A stretch of 64,000 nt of DNA. Source: Hellea sp. (GTDB lineage Bacteria; Pseudomonadota; Alphaproteobacteria; Caulobacterales; Maricaulaceae). The stretch lies in the NCBI GenBank assembly GCA_020631215.1, contig JAHDHS010000001.1, forward strand, positions 62,001-126,000. Reading direction: 5' to 3'. The notes beneath the pieces are model-generated. The model searched no databases and was not told the origin of the DNA. It was given only the letters and a program-made list of their open reading frames with translations. Numbering within the stretch: the stretch's first letter is position 1; each line of letters opens with the position of its first letter. The position numbers were made by a program, and so were the translations under genes. Of the stretch, positions 27,417 through 36,076 are shown piece by piece.

Positions 27417-28743
27417 ATTCGGTCTCCACATAACGTGTTATCCGCGGATAGTATAATCCAAGCGTTACGGCCCGCATTACATAATATATCAGAAATGCGA
27501 TCCAGATACCGGCCGGGCCAAAGAGAGGCGTAAGGGCATAATGCGCGGCGATGTAAATAATGACTGCGGCAATTCCGGCATTGCGCATTTCGCGGGTGCG
27601 GGTCGTGCCGATAAAGATACCGTCCATTTGCCACGCCATGAAACCAATGATCGGAGCCAGCGCGCAATATGGCAGATAGGTCATAGCGCTTTGTTGCACC
27701 GCCGGATCATCAGAGAGAAGCCGGATCAGAAACGGCCCGCCCAGCATGATTGCCGCCCCGGTCAGGAAGGCGAAACCAGCGGAAAATTCCGTGGTCAAGC
27801 GCACGGCTTTGCTAAATCGTTTTCGGTCTTTGGCGCCGTAAGCCGCGCCTGCGACCGCCTCGGCTGTATGAGCGAAACCATCCAAGATCAGCGCGGTCAT
27901 GGTGATCATTTGCATGAGGATGTGATAGCCTGCGAGGAACACCTCGCCTTCGCTGGCGGCGGCATTGCCGAAGAAATTAAACCCGACGGTCAGCGCCATC
28001 GTGCGGATGAAAATATTGCTGTTGGCAACACCGAGCTTGGACAGGGCGTCTTTGGCCAGCAGCAATTTCCGGCTTACGGCATTGGGCCTCAACCCGCCCC
28101 GGGCTTTGATTTCGCGCCACATCAGAAACAGCCCCGCTGCCAGTCCTGCCCATTCGGCAAAGGCAGAGGCCAGCCCGACACCATAAAGCCCCGCACCCAG
28201 ACCGATCACGAAGATCGGCGACAGGATTATATTGACGATATTGAGCACGATTTGCAGACGCAGCGCATGGCCAGCACGGCTGATGCCGACAAACCAGCCC
28301 ATCAGGGCAATCGTGCCCAAAGTGGCTGGCAGGCCCCACAGACGGGCGCTGATATAGGTGGCGGCACTGGTTTCGATTTCGCTGGAGGCCGTATAGATGG
28401 AAAAGGCGAGCGGCAGAAGCCAGACCTGCAAGGCCATGACCATCAGGCCGATCAAAATGCCTATGGGTATGGCCCTAAATATATGGGCCTGAACTTCGGC
28501 TTCATCGCCAGCGCCGTCACTTTGCGCGGCGAGCCCCGCCGTGCTCATGCGCAGGAACCCGAAACCCCAATAGAAGATACCGTAAATGACAGCCCCAAGT
28601 CCGATACCCGCCAAGGCCGATGTGCCAATAAACCGTCCGACCATCAGCGTGTCGACCAGACCGACAATGGGCGCAGCCCCATTGGCCAGCATGATGGGCC
28701 AGCTTTGGTTGAAGACGGCCTTACGGGTCAATGCCATGGCCAT
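27406..28743 (-). CDS. MATE-family efflux transporter (DinF-like)
   Basis: The 445-residue protein has about twelve transmembrane helices in two matching halves, each starting with a WP.(M/I)LAN-type or similar helix. The first helices contain NQSWPIMLANGAAPIVGLVDTLMVGR, which is the DinF-branch MATE signature. It exports cationic or polar organics in exchange for Na+ or H+. The next gene downstream overlaps it; the upstream thioesterase gene ends nine bases before it. The second Met (two codons in) is an equally good start. The substrate is unknown. Confidence 0.9.
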   Translation of the reverse strand: MAMALTRKAVFNQSWPIMLANGAAPIVGLVDTLMVGRFIGTSALAGIGLGAVIYGIFYWGFGFLRMSTAGLAAQSDGAGDEAEVQAHIFRAIPIGILIGLMVMALQVWLLPLAFSIYTASSEIETSAATYISARLWGLPATLGTIALMGWFVGISRAGHALRLQIVLNIVNIILSPIFVIGLGAGLYGVGLASAFAEWAGLAAGLFLMWREIKARGGLRPNAVSRKLLLAKDALSKLGVANSNIFIRTMALTVGFNFFGNAAASEGEVFLAGYHILMQMITMTALILDGFAHTAEAVAGAAYGAKDRKRFSKAVRLTTEFSAGFAFLTGAAIMLGGPFLIRLLSDDPAVQQSAMTYLPYCALAPIIGFMAWQMDGIFIGTTRTREMRNAGIAAVIIYIAAHYALTPLFGPAGIWIAFLIYYVMRAVTLGLYYPRITRYVETEYAD

Positions 28744-28752
28744 AGCGGGGGT

Positions 28753-29172
28753 TTAGTCCTCGGCCGCTTTGGGGTTCAGATAATGTCCGTGCATCGCGGC
28801 GATGGGTTTATCATAATCCTCTTGCCAGGCCCGCACGCGGACATTGGCCACGCGGCTGCCCTGTTTGAAAATCAGGGCGCGGGCATATGTGTCCTGTGGT
28901 TTTCCGCGGCGAAGATAATCAACATTAATCCCGATGGGCTTAGACAAGCCCGTGCCCTCATTGGCTATGTAAAGCTGCACAATCGCCGCCATTTCCAGAA
29001 GGCCGCTAATCGCCCCACCATGCAAGGCGGGCAGGGCCGGATTGCCAATATTGGTGTCTTGATAGGGCATGACGAGGGTAAATTCCTCTCCGATCAAGAG
29101 CGGTTTTAAGCCAAGGGACTTTGCATATGGAATTTTCTCTAATGCCCGGATCAGATCAGTTTCAGTTACCAT
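28753..29172 (-). CDS. PaaI-type hotdog thioesterase (second of two)
   Basis: The 139-residue hotdog protein has the PaaI motif LPALHGGAISGLLEMAA, with the HGG turn and the acidic residue on the following helix. It then has GINVDYLRRGKPQDTYARA. Proteins of this type hydrolyse acyl- or aryl-CoA thioesters. It overlaps the first thioesterase gene by seven bases. The two share overall fold and the HGGA motif but little else, so they may form a heteromer or act on different substrates. Confidence 0.85.
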   Translation of the reverse strand: MVTETDLIRALEKIPYAKSLGLKPLLIGEEFTLVMPYQDTNIGNPALPALHGGAISGLLEMAAIVQLYIANEGTGLSKPIGINVDYLRRGKPQDTYARALIFKQGSRVANVRVRAWQEDYDKPIAAMHGHYLNPKAAED

Positions 29173-29624
29173 GTCTTACTGTCCTTCGGTCTGGGACCAG
29201 TCGCCATAAAGGTCGCTTGGGCCGTAGCGATGGGATCGGTTTCGTCACCATCATGGGCGATGGCGCGCAGGAAGGCGACATGTTTCGTCGTCTTATAACA
29301 ATGAGCCTGCGCAATAATGGTCTCGCCGGGTTTGGCCGCCCGCATGTAATCAATCGACAAATTCAGCGTCGCGCAGCTGGTCGGCTGATCAAAGCCTGCC
29401 AGCGTGGCCAGACCACAGGCTTGATCCAGCAGAGTTGTGACCGCTCCGCCATGGATGACGCGGGTTTTCGGATCGCCAATCAATTCGGGATTATAGGGCA
29501 GGCTCAAGGTCGCGCGGCCTTTATCAACCGCGACAAACTTAATGCCGAGCAATTTGGAATGGGGGGTCAGTTCCGCCATGGTGGGACCGATTTCCCAAAG
29601 CTTTTGGACATGATCAGTTGACAT
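29166..29624 (-). CDS. PaaI-type hotdog thioesterase (first of two)
   Basis: The 152-residue protein is a single hotdog domain: HSKLLGIKFVAVDKGRATLSLPYNPELIG, then the active-site segment RVIHGGAVTTLLDQACGLA, and LNLSIDYMRAAKPGETIIAQAHC. It resembles acyl-CoA thioesterases of the YdiI/PaaI group. Its ATG shares one base with the stop of the serine hydrolase gene upstream, and its 3' end overlaps the second thioesterase gene, so the three are translationally coupled. Confidence 0.87.
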   Translation of the reverse strand: MSTDHVQKLWEIGPTMAELTPHSKLLGIKFVAVDKGRATLSLPYNPELIGDPKTRVIHGGAVTTLLDQACGLATLAGFDQPTSCATLNLSIDYMRAAKPGETIIAQAHCYKTTKHVAFLRAIAHDGDETDPIATAQATFMATGPRPKDSKTW

Positions 29625-30769
29625 TACGTTTCTCCTAACAACTCATAGGCTTTGTCGATCAGAGCCCGGGGCCGCACGTCACCCAGGAGCGTGTTGTGCT
29701 GCCGATTCATGACATATGCTCCGTGCAGGCCTGTCACCGGATCAGCAAAAACGCAAGACCCGCCCCAGCCCGAATGGCCCAGAGTTTGTGGATTTGGGCC
29801 ATAAAAGAAATTCGGCTCATTGCGCATCACCCCTGCAGCGAAGTTGATGTTATAAGGCAATACCAAATTGTCTCCATCAATTCTCGATTTTGACAGAGCG
29901 GCAATCGTGTCTTCGGACAGGACGGCGATATCACCGGTCTTACCGTCCACAGCGATTTGCATCAGGGTTGCCAGACCTTTGGCAGTAGCATGGCAATTCG
30001 ATCCGGCAAATTCAGCTTTCCGCCAATCGGCCATTGACCGTCCACCGGGAGCGGCGCTTCGGTTAACGAAAGCGGCCCGCTTGACAGGCGTCAATTCTCC
30101 CAGATTGGCGAGCGCCTTAGGTTTGAACATATGACTGCAACGGTCATGCTCGCTTTCGGGCAGTCCGATCCAGACATCCGCGCCTGACGGCTCTGCGAGT
30201 TCCTCTCTTAGAATTTGGCCAAGGCTGCGTAGCTCTTTGTCCGTTCGCCGGGCGATTTGACCTGCCAGAAACCCAAATGTCACGGGATGGTAACCGCTGG
30301 CTGAACCGGGCGGGAAAAGAGGTTCCTGCCGTTCCAGTTGAGCGAGCGTCTTGTCCCAATCATACCAGTCTTCGCCTTGCCAATCCGGGTTAGAGATACC
30401 CGAAAGTCCAGCTTGGTGTGACATGAATTGCGCGACAGTCAGATCACCTTTGCCGTAAACATCCATTTCCGGCCAAATGGTTTTGACCAATTGCTCATAG
30501 CCTAACCGGTCTTGCTCAGCCAGCCATGCGATCACAAGGGCAGCCATGGCTTTACCGGAGGAGTACACAGAGAAAAGCGTATTTGCCGTGACTTCGACTT
30601 CGCCTTTCCGGTCCGACCAGCCTGCACAAATATCGATGAGTGTTACTCCGCGCCGCATGAGAGAGAACTGCACGCCCGCTTCTTCATGCTGGGCGAAGTT
30701 ATCACGCATGACATCGTTGATAGCCTCTAGGCCCGGTTCGATATGACCTGAAATCGGAATGTCAGTCAT
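29624..30769 (-). CDS. serine hydrolase of the beta-lactamase / EstB family
   Basis: The 381-residue protein has the penicillin-binding fold motifs: SxxK at Ser70-Ser-Gly-Lys73 (VYSSGKAM), a Tyr in SGYHPVTFGFLAG as the second catalytic element, and HSGWGGS as the KTG-like third motif. This arrangement (HSGWGG) is typical of EstB-like esterases and related class C-like proteins rather than true beta-lactamases. No signal peptide is present, so it acts in the cytoplasm. The gene overlaps pdxY by eight bases at its start and touches the thioesterase gene at its end. An esterase role on small acyl esters is inference. Confidence 0.87.
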   Translation of the reverse strand: MTDIPISGHIEPGLEAINDVMRDNFAQHEEAGVQFSLMRRGVTLIDICAGWSDRKGEVEVTANTLFSVYSSGKAMAALVIAWLAEQDRLGYEQLVKTIWPEMDVYGKGDLTVAQFMSHQAGLSGISNPDWQGEDWYDWDKTLAQLERQEPLFPPGSASGYHPVTFGFLAGQIARRTDKELRSLGQILREELAEPSGADVWIGLPESEHDRCSHMFKPKALANLGELTPVKRAAFVNRSAAPGGRSMADWRKAEFAGSNCHATAKGLATLMQIAVDGKTGDIAVLSEDTIAALSKSRIDGDNLVLPYNINFAAGVMRNEPNFFYGPNPQTLGHSGWGGSCVFADPVTGLHGAYVMNRQHNTLLGDVRPRALIDKAYELLGET

Positions 30770-31553
30770 GTTTTGTCCTCTTGGCCTTTAAAGGCAGGGG
30801 ATTTACCCATTCACTTTGGGTTCGGATCAGGGGCAGCTCGCCTGCATCCAAAGCATTTGCGGCCTCCATCATTCTGAAAACGCCTGCTACCGCTTTGCTC
30901 ATAGCCATGACGGGATCAAGATCGTTTAGCAAATGCCCGAGAAACAATCCGGCGAGCGCGTCCCCGCCGCCATGCGGGACAGAGTCGAATTTTCTATGTT
31001 CGACAGAGGCCCTGTTATTTTGGTCTTCATATCGCGCCCCGATATTATGACCTGCCGGCACTGATGTCGTCAGAGTGTTGCAGTCAACTTCAAACCCATT
31101 ATCGCGAATATAGGATAGCTCCCATAGATTTGGCGTAATCACACTCGCCAATGGAACAAGCGTTTCGCAAATCGCCTGAGCGCGATCTTTTGGTATATAA
31201 AGCCGCCCGTCATCACCCATAACAGGATCAACCAAGACAGTGAGAGCCTCGTTTTGGTGTGTCAATTCAGTGATGACTTCCGCCGTCAGCCCAATATGTG
31301 CAAATTCACCCATATAACCCGTTAGGACCGCATCAAATTTGATGTTCTGAGCTTGAATGGCCTTCAACATATTGTTCAGCTGATCGACAGGCACTGCGCC
31401 GCCGCCGGGGTCGCCCCAGCCTGGATGGCGCCCCATCAAGGTTGTTGGTAGTATAATCACCTCGTGACCCAAACGCCGTAAGCAATAGGCGCTTGCGACA
31501 GATCCTACTCGGCTGGCCGCGACATAGGAGGATATCACCAAAACGGTTTTCAT
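30762..31553 (-). CDS. pdxY: pyridoxal kinase (PdxY-like)
   Basis: The enzyme phosphorylates pyridoxal, and often pyridoxine and pyridoxamine, using ATP. The 263-residue ribokinase-fold protein opens with MKTVLVISSYVAASRVGS and has the GYMG segment. It also has VDPVMGDDGRLYIP, TPNLWELSYI and a C-terminal PHGGGDALAGLFLGHLL, where GGGD replaces the usual GTGD anion-hole loop with the catalytic Asp kept. The ATG at 31553 is chosen; a longer frame to 31643 adds 30 non-homologous residues. It is the first gene of the six-gene unit and lies divergent from the ArsC-like gene. Confidence 0.88.
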   Translation of the reverse strand: MKTVLVISSYVAASRVGSVASAYCLRRLGHEVIILPTTLMGRHPGWGDPGGGAVPVDQLNNMLKAIQAQNIKFDAVLTGYMGEFAHIGLTAEVITELTHQNEALTVLVDPVMGDDGRLYIPKDRAQAICETLVPLASVITPNLWELSYIRDNGFEVDCNTLTTSVPAGHNIGARYEDQNNRASVEHRKFDSVPHGGGDALAGLFLGHLLNDLDPVMAMSKAVAGVFRMMEAANALDAGELPLIRTQSEWVNPLPLKAKRTKHD

Positions 31554-31619
31554 CTCCGACCTCTTGGCTATAAGGGCGCTTAAAATCAACCAATAGACTT
31601 GAATAAAAGGAAAGCTTTT

Positions 31620-31970
31620 ATGTCCAAACTGACTATCTGGCACAATCCACGTTGTTCTAAATCACGCCAAACTCTGAAATTGATTGAGGATGCAGGCAAA
31701 GCGGTTGAGATTGTGCTGTATCTGGACAATCCTTTGGGCGAGGCTGAAATTGCCGACTTACTTCTGAAATTGGGTTTCCAGTCTGCGCGTGATTTGATGC
31801 GTAAGGGAGAATCTATATATAGAGAGCTAGACCTGAAAGATGTGCAGGATCAAGATGCGTTGATTAAAGCCATGTCGGACCACCCGAAACTGATTGAACG
31901 ACCTATTGTCAGTGATGGCCAGACGGCGATATTGGGCCGGCCGCCTGAAAACGTTAACAAACTCTTGTAA
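31620..31970 (+). CDS. ArsC-family reductase (arsenate reductase-like)
   Basis: This 116-residue thioredoxin-fold protein has the ArsC active site WHNPRCSKSRQTL with Cys12, and the arginine-containing segments RKGESIYREL and LIERPIVSDGQTAILGRPPE. It matches the YfgD/ArsC group of glutaredoxin-dependent reductases; the RPI motif is where arsenate reductases place a substrate arginine. No arsR or arsB lies nearby, so a role in arsenic resistance is not established. AGGAAAG at 31608-31614 selects ATG 31620 over a TTG at 31599. Confidence 0.87.
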   Translation: MSKLTIWHNPRCSKSRQTLKLIEDAGKAVEIVLYLDNPLGEAEIADLLLKLGFQSARDLMRKGESIYRELDLKDVQDQDALIKAMSDHPKLIERPIVSDGQTAILGRPPENVNKLL

Positions 31971-32082
31971 AATAAACGGAAATTTTTTTCATCCATAAAC
32001 GGCTTGTTAAGCAAAACAGGCGACACCTCATTAACCATAACGCTTCGCTTTGTGCGTTTGCGGCTGTTTTTGAGGGATTAAG

Positions 32083-33393
32083 ATGCGGATCGTTGCTTTT
32101 GCATTATCAGCAGTTTTACTGTCAGGTTGTTCGTGGCTGGGCAACACATTTGGTGCCGGAGGGCATTACAAAGCGAAAAGCAGCCAGTACGGTCACAATG
32201 CCTATGGCGGGCCACGTCACGCCAATCCCTGTGAAATACCGGCCGCGAATCACCCGATTCCACACGGGTGTGACCCGGCTCAAGTCACGATTGGTACAGG
32301 CGGCTTCCCGCAACAACCTGTTTATGGACAAGGTGCTTATGGTGGCGGACAATATGCGCAGGCAGGTTACGGATCACATGCCCATGACGCTCAGTCACAT
32401 GCCAATTACCGCAATCAAAAAACGCCCCGCATCAGAAAGCCGAAATGGCGTGGGCAGTTATCATATGGTGTTGATACGAGTAAATCGGGCACATTCATAG
32501 ACAGCACCAAATTTATCCCAAATTATAATCCTGCGGACTATAATGTCATCAATACAACGAACCCGCCTCAGGGGACTGCAGGTGATCAAGTCGTAGGGAT
32601 GTATAGTGGAGGGCCAACGGATCCTACTTCAGACCGGCCTTATGACAGAAGCGAGGCTATCGATACATCATTTGATGATATCTACCAGGCACCTTCGCGT
32701 CTGGCGCTTGGCGGGGAGTATATTCTAGACAATAAAACAACATTGTTTGCAGAAATTGGTTACACGCAGTCAGCGGCGGGGAATTTTAATGGACCTGTAG
32801 ATGTTTACGGGTCTATCGATGGGTCGGAAACCACGACACCTGTTGATGCCGCAGGAAACCCTACAGGCCCTGCGGTTACGAATGATTTTGATACAGGCCC
32901 CAATCCAGATCCGTATCAGACACGGTTAGCACGCTTTAGCAATTATGATCTTAGTGACATGAAACGACTGGACTTTCAGTTTGGTGGCCGCCGCTATTTC
33001 AACTCAATTATCAAAAGTGCAAATGCACAAACTCTGACCCCATTCGTAGGGGCATCAGCCGGCGTAGCCTACCATGACGACATCACATTTTCTTATGATT
33101 TGGAACAGACCAATTATGATGCACAGCACGCAATCTTAGCGGCTGATCCTGATTCAACTGCTATCTCCTCATCACCTGTGGATGTCAGCTCAGTCAGAGA
33201 AACGCTCTATGAATCTCAATGGGTTCCTACGGGGCAGTTGAGCGCAGGGTTAGACTGGCAGCTAACCCCCAGAACCGCATTGGCATTTGAGACCGGGATA
33301 AAAGTTGAGGGCGCACGAGATTACGCGAATGGTGAGAAGGGCGACACAAACATCATCGTCCCATTCACATTAAGAGGCAGCTATAATTTTTAG
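32083..33393 (+). CDS. outer-membrane lipoprotein with predicted beta-barrel (paralogue 1 of 3)
   Basis: Residues 1-16 end in a lipobox, LLSGC, with Ser at +2, so the mature protein is lipidated at Cys16 and should go to the outer membrane. Residues 25-120 are Gly/Tyr/His/Gln-rich and low in complexity. From about residue 215 the sequence alternates polar and aromatic residues in strands, including LALGGEYILDNKTTLFAEIGY, RLDFQFGGRRYF and PFVGASAGVAYHDDI. It ends VPFTLRGSYNF, a terminal-Phe beta-signal. The same blocks recur in the next two genes. Function unknown. Codon use and GC are somewhat lower than in the flanking housekeeping genes. Confidence 0.8.
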   Translation: MRIVAFALSAVLLSGCSWLGNTFGAGGHYKAKSSQYGHNAYGGPRHANPCEIPAANHPIPHGCDPAQVTIGTGGFPQQPVYGQGAYGGGQYAQAGYGSHAHDAQSHANYRNQKTPRIRKPKWRGQLSYGVDTSKSGTFIDSTKFIPNYNPADYNVINTTNPPQGTAGDQVVGMYSGGPTDPTSDRPYDRSEAIDTSFDDIYQAPSRLALGGEYILDNKTTLFAEIGYTQSAAGNFNGPVDVYGSIDGSETTTPVDAAGNPTGPAVTNDFDTGPNPDPYQTRLARFSNYDLSDMKRLDFQFGGRRYFNSIIKSANAQTLTPFVGASAGVAYHDDITFSYDLEQTNYDAQHAILAADPDSTAISSSPVDVSSVRETLYESQWVPTGQLSAGLDWQLTPRTALAFETGIKVEGARDYANGEKGDTNIIVPFTLRGSYNF

Positions 33394-33496
33394 CTAAAAA
33401 CATGAAAATTAAGGGTTTGTTACAGGTTTGAAAACGCTTTGTTAAACATAGTTTGTTTTAAATTGGGACAATGACCGTCACACGAAGGAGACCGAA

Positions 33497-34963
33497 ATGC
33501 GGCTCGTAACTTGTACATTAGCAGCAGTATTACTGTCAGGATGTTCCTGGCTTGGAGGAGGTCATGGTTCCAGCTATGGCGGAGGCAGTGGAGCGTATGG
33601 TGTAAACTGCGTCCCAGGCGGAGCTTATGGGCAAGCCGCATATGGTCACGGAGGCGCAGGATGCGTCGGCGGTGGTTACGGCGTAGCTGGTAACGGATAT
33701 GGAGCCGGTGGTATGGGTCTTGGCGGAATGGGCTACGGCGCTGGTGATGGCGGCTTTGGCGCAGGTTACGGAGCCGGTGGAATGTATGGCGCTGGCGGCG
33801 GTGCTGGTGCTTACGGTCCTGGCGGCGTTGGTTACGGATCTGGTATAGGCGCCGGTTATGGCGCAGGCGGAGCAGGCGGCTTCGGTACAGGCGGCATGGG
33901 ATATGGCGCAGGTTACGGAGCCGGTATGGGCGCTGGCTATGGTGCCGGTGGAGCTGGCAGTTACGGCGCGGGCGGCATGGGTTATGGTGCTGGCGGTATC
34001 GGCGCAGGCCTTGCAGCCAATGGTGTTGGCGGGCAATATGCTGGACTTGGCGGCGTAGGATATGGCGGAGCTTATGGCGGATCAGGCGTAACAACACTTG
34101 GGCCCGGTGCTACATATGGCTCGGCTTACGGCCAAAATGTTGTCGGAACGCAGCTGGCGAATGGTCAGTGGGTCAATGGCGCAGCCGTTCAGACAGTACA
34201 AGGCGCACCAATTTATGTGCCACAACCTTATCCAGCCTATTATGGTGTCGCGCAGCAATTGCGCGGAAGTTACAGCTACGGATTTGGCGGCGGTGGAGCC
34301 ATGCCTTTTGGTTTCGAACTTGATGGCGGCACAGAATTTGACCTTGGCGGTGATATTTTCACAGCCAAAGACCCCGGACTGGCTCTGGGCAGCACGACCG
34401 TCAATACGGGCGGCTCGGATGGGATCAGCTATGATGATGCCTTTGGTCAAATGAAGTCAATCGGCGGTACGATGGGATATGACGTCTCTCGCAATACGAC
34501 AGTACTCGGTACAGTGAACTACGCCTCAGCTAAAGGTAAAACAGCGGAGCGTTATCAATCAGTTGATGCGCGCAGCCCGGGAACATTGGAAGATATCGAT
34601 GCGACATTCTCCGATTTAGATCTCTGGACAATTGAGGGCGGCGTACGTCAATATATGGGTGCTAACCCGGCAATGCGGCCTTATGTCGGCGCTACGGCAG
34701 GTTTCACACACAATAATAGTGTCGATATTCAGCGTCATTATTCGTCTGATGGCACGGCTTATGATCCGGATCCTCTGGAATATGTCGAGAGTGGCTGGAA
34801 CCCAACGGCTGCAGCGGTTGTCGGTGCAGAAATGGCTGTTGGACCGCGCGCAGCCATTGGAGTGGAATCAGGACTACGTTGGCGTGATAATATGAATACG
34901 CTCAGCAAGTCAGAAGACCGTTGGTCTGTGCCATTGAAGTTACGCGGACGCGTTGCCTTCTAA
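33497..34963 (+). CDS. Gly/Tyr/Ala-repeat outer-membrane lipoprotein with predicted beta-barrel (paralogue 2 of 3)
   Basis: The lipobox LLSGC with Cys16 and Ser at +2 matches paralogue 1. Residues 20-220 are a striking run of Gly, Ala and Tyr, with the recurring units GYGAG, GAGGMGYGAG and GYGAGGAG. A barrel-like region then follows from about 255, with SIGGTMGYDVSRNTTVLG, IEGGVRQYMGANPAMRPYVGATAGF and AAIGVESGLRWRD, ending VPLKLRGRVAF. GAAGGAGACC lies just before the ATG. The repeat domain should be a surface-exposed or periplasmic, elastin- or silk-like segment. The 488-residue protein is the longest of the three. A strong terminator follows. Confidence 0.82.
   Translation: MRLVTCTLAAVLLSGCSWLGGGHGSSYGGGSGAYGVNCVPGGAYGQAAYGHGGAGCVGGGYGVAGNGYGAGGMGLGGMGYGAGDGGFGAGYGAGGMYGAGGGAGAYGPGGVGYGSGIGAGYGAGGAGGFGTGGMGYGAGYGAGMGAGYGAGGAGSYGAGGMGYGAGGIGAGLAANGVGGQYAGLGGVGYGGAYGGSGVTTLGPGATYGSAYGQNVVGTQLANGQWVNGAAVQTVQGAPIYVPQPYPAYYGVAQQLRGSYSYGFGGGGAMPFGFELDGGTEFDLGGDIFTAKDPGLALGSTTVNTGGSDGISYDDAFGQMKSIGGTMGYDVSRNTTVLGTVNYASAKGKTAERYQSVDARSPGTLEDIDATFSDLDLWTIEGGVRQYMGANPAMRPYVGATAGFTHNNSVDIQRHYSSDGTAYDPDPLEYVESGWNPTAAAVVGAEMAVGPRAAIGVESGLRWRDNMNTLSKSEDRWSVPLKLRGRVAF
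33567..34140 (+). repeat. in-frame DNA repeats coding for GYGAG-type units
   Basis: Within the second lipoprotein gene, GGT/GGC-rich units of 12-27 bases recur without strict spacing, for example GGTTACGGAGCCGGT and GGCATGGG(T/A)TATGG. All copies are in frame. The units are imperfect at codon third positions, so this is an old repeat array rather than a fresh tandem duplication. Confidence 0.75.
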
Positions 34964-34985
34964 ACGCAATATTAACCACAAAACC

Positions 34986-35016
34986 AAAAAGCCCGGTTCT
35001 TGAGCCGGGCTTTTTT
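34986..35016 (+). terminator. strong rho-independent terminator after lipobarrel paralogue 2
   Basis: GCCCGG at 34991-34996 and CCGGGC at 35005-35010 form a stem extended by A/T pairs; five A precede and six T follow. It separates paralogue 2 from paralogue 3. Confidence 0.9.
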
Positions 35017-35145
35017 ATATTTTTTAGACTCTTCGCTTTATGGCCCCTCCCCTATAATTGGGCTGGCCTGAACTTTGCAAAGTCATCCCTGTGAAAAAAA
35101 TTTGATGCGGCAATTGTGCCAATTCGGAACAAAAGGGATAAAACC

Positions 35146-35997
35146 ATGCGTTACCTACTTCTCGGCGCGGCAGCTATTGCATTGTCAGGTTGCTCTTTCT
35201 TGGGCCTTGGCGGCGACAAGTCATATGACAGCTATAATAAATCATCCGGCTATTACGGAGCAGATCACGGGCATCATGCGAAAACGAACCGCAGCGCCTG
35301 TCAAACAGGTCAGTGTCTGGCGCGCTGGAACCTGGAAGGGGGCATTGGCCCGTCATTTACGGTCGGCGGCACGGCCGTCACAGGTGATAATACGCATGAT
35401 CTCCCAAATACGCAGATCAACGAAGTCAGCATGGATACGGCCTATGATCAAGGTTGGCGCGCTGAGTTAGGCGGGTCATATGCGCTTAACCCGAACCGCA
35501 AGATCACGGCGATGGGCTTTATTGATCAGGCCGATTCTTCTGGGGCTCAGAATTGGGGCACTGTGAATGGTCAACAAATGACGGCAGCTCTGTCCGATTA
35601 TAAATCCAAAGGGGTTGAACTGGGCTTGCGTCAATATTTTGCGCCACGCCGTGCACCGCTGGTAAAATCAATCCGTCCATATGTTGAGGGCCGTTTGGGC
35701 GCGACACATATCGATGACATCTCAATTGAAAACGCCCAACTGGACGGGGCTGATGCCGCAGCATTCAACGGCGCCTTCCTTAAAAGCGGTTGGCATGGGT
35801 CAGCAGCAGGTTTGGTCGGTGTAGAAACGCCCGTAGCCAAATATGCGACAATAGGCCTTGAAACAGGTATCCGCTACACACAAGGCCCTGATATTGATAA
35901 CTCAAATATCGCGCCTGGATCTGCTTTGTCGGGCTCTAATCTGGGCGGTTCACGGACATCAATCCCGTTGATGCTACGTGGTCGTTACCGCTTCTAA
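35146..35997 (+). CDS. outer-membrane lipoprotein with predicted beta-barrel (paralogue 3 of 3)
   Basis: The ATG at 35146 gives a 283-residue protein with lipobox IALSGC, Cys16 and Ser at +2. The low-complexity segment is short (about residues 24-50, Gly/Ser/Tyr/His). The barrel part begins RWNLEGGIGPSFTVGG and contains WRAELGGSYALNPNRKITAMGF, VELGLRQYF, RPYVEGRLGATHIDDISI and ATIGLETGIRYTQG. It ends IPLMLRGRYRF. The shared blocks with the two genes upstream make this the shortest member of a tandem family. A longer frame from 35116 adds ten residues before the signal peptide and is unlikely. It has its own leader between two terminators. Confidence 0.8.
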   Translation: MRYLLLGAAAIALSGCSFLGLGGDKSYDSYNKSSGYYGADHGHHAKTNRSACQTGQCLARWNLEGGIGPSFTVGGTAVTGDNTHDLPNTQINEVSMDTAYDQGWRAELGGSYALNPNRKITAMGFIDQADSSGAQNWGTVNGQQMTAALSDYKSKGVELGLRQYFAPRRAPLVKSIRPYVEGRLGATHIDDISIENAQLDGADAAAFNGAFLKSGWHGSAAGLVGVETPVAKYATIGLETGIRYTQGPDIDNSNIAPGSALSGSNLGGSRTSIPLMLRGRYRF

Positions 35998-36022
35998 TCC
36001 GTAGTAAAATTGAAACAGTTTA

Positions 36023-36049
36023 AAGGAGCCGAAGGGCTCCTTTTCTTTT
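36023..36049 (+). terminator. rho-independent terminator after lipobarrel paralogue 3
   Basis: AAGGAGCC at 36023-36030 pairs with GGCTCCTT at 36035-36042 around a GAAG tetraloop, followed by a T-rich tail. Confidence 0.88.
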
Positions 36050-36076
36050 GCCAGTTAGAATAGCTACTTATCGGCT

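Noticed and set aside
27541-29109. 522-codon plus-strand open frame
   Set aside because: It is the reverse side of the MATE gene and a thioesterase gene. Its product is rich in Gly, His, Arg and Gln with no domain, while the minus-strand genes have clear motifs.
33567-34140. CRISPR-like or tandem-repeat array
   Set aside because: The repeats are imperfect, irregularly spaced and all in frame with the lipoprotein, so they are coding repeats, not a CRISPR array.
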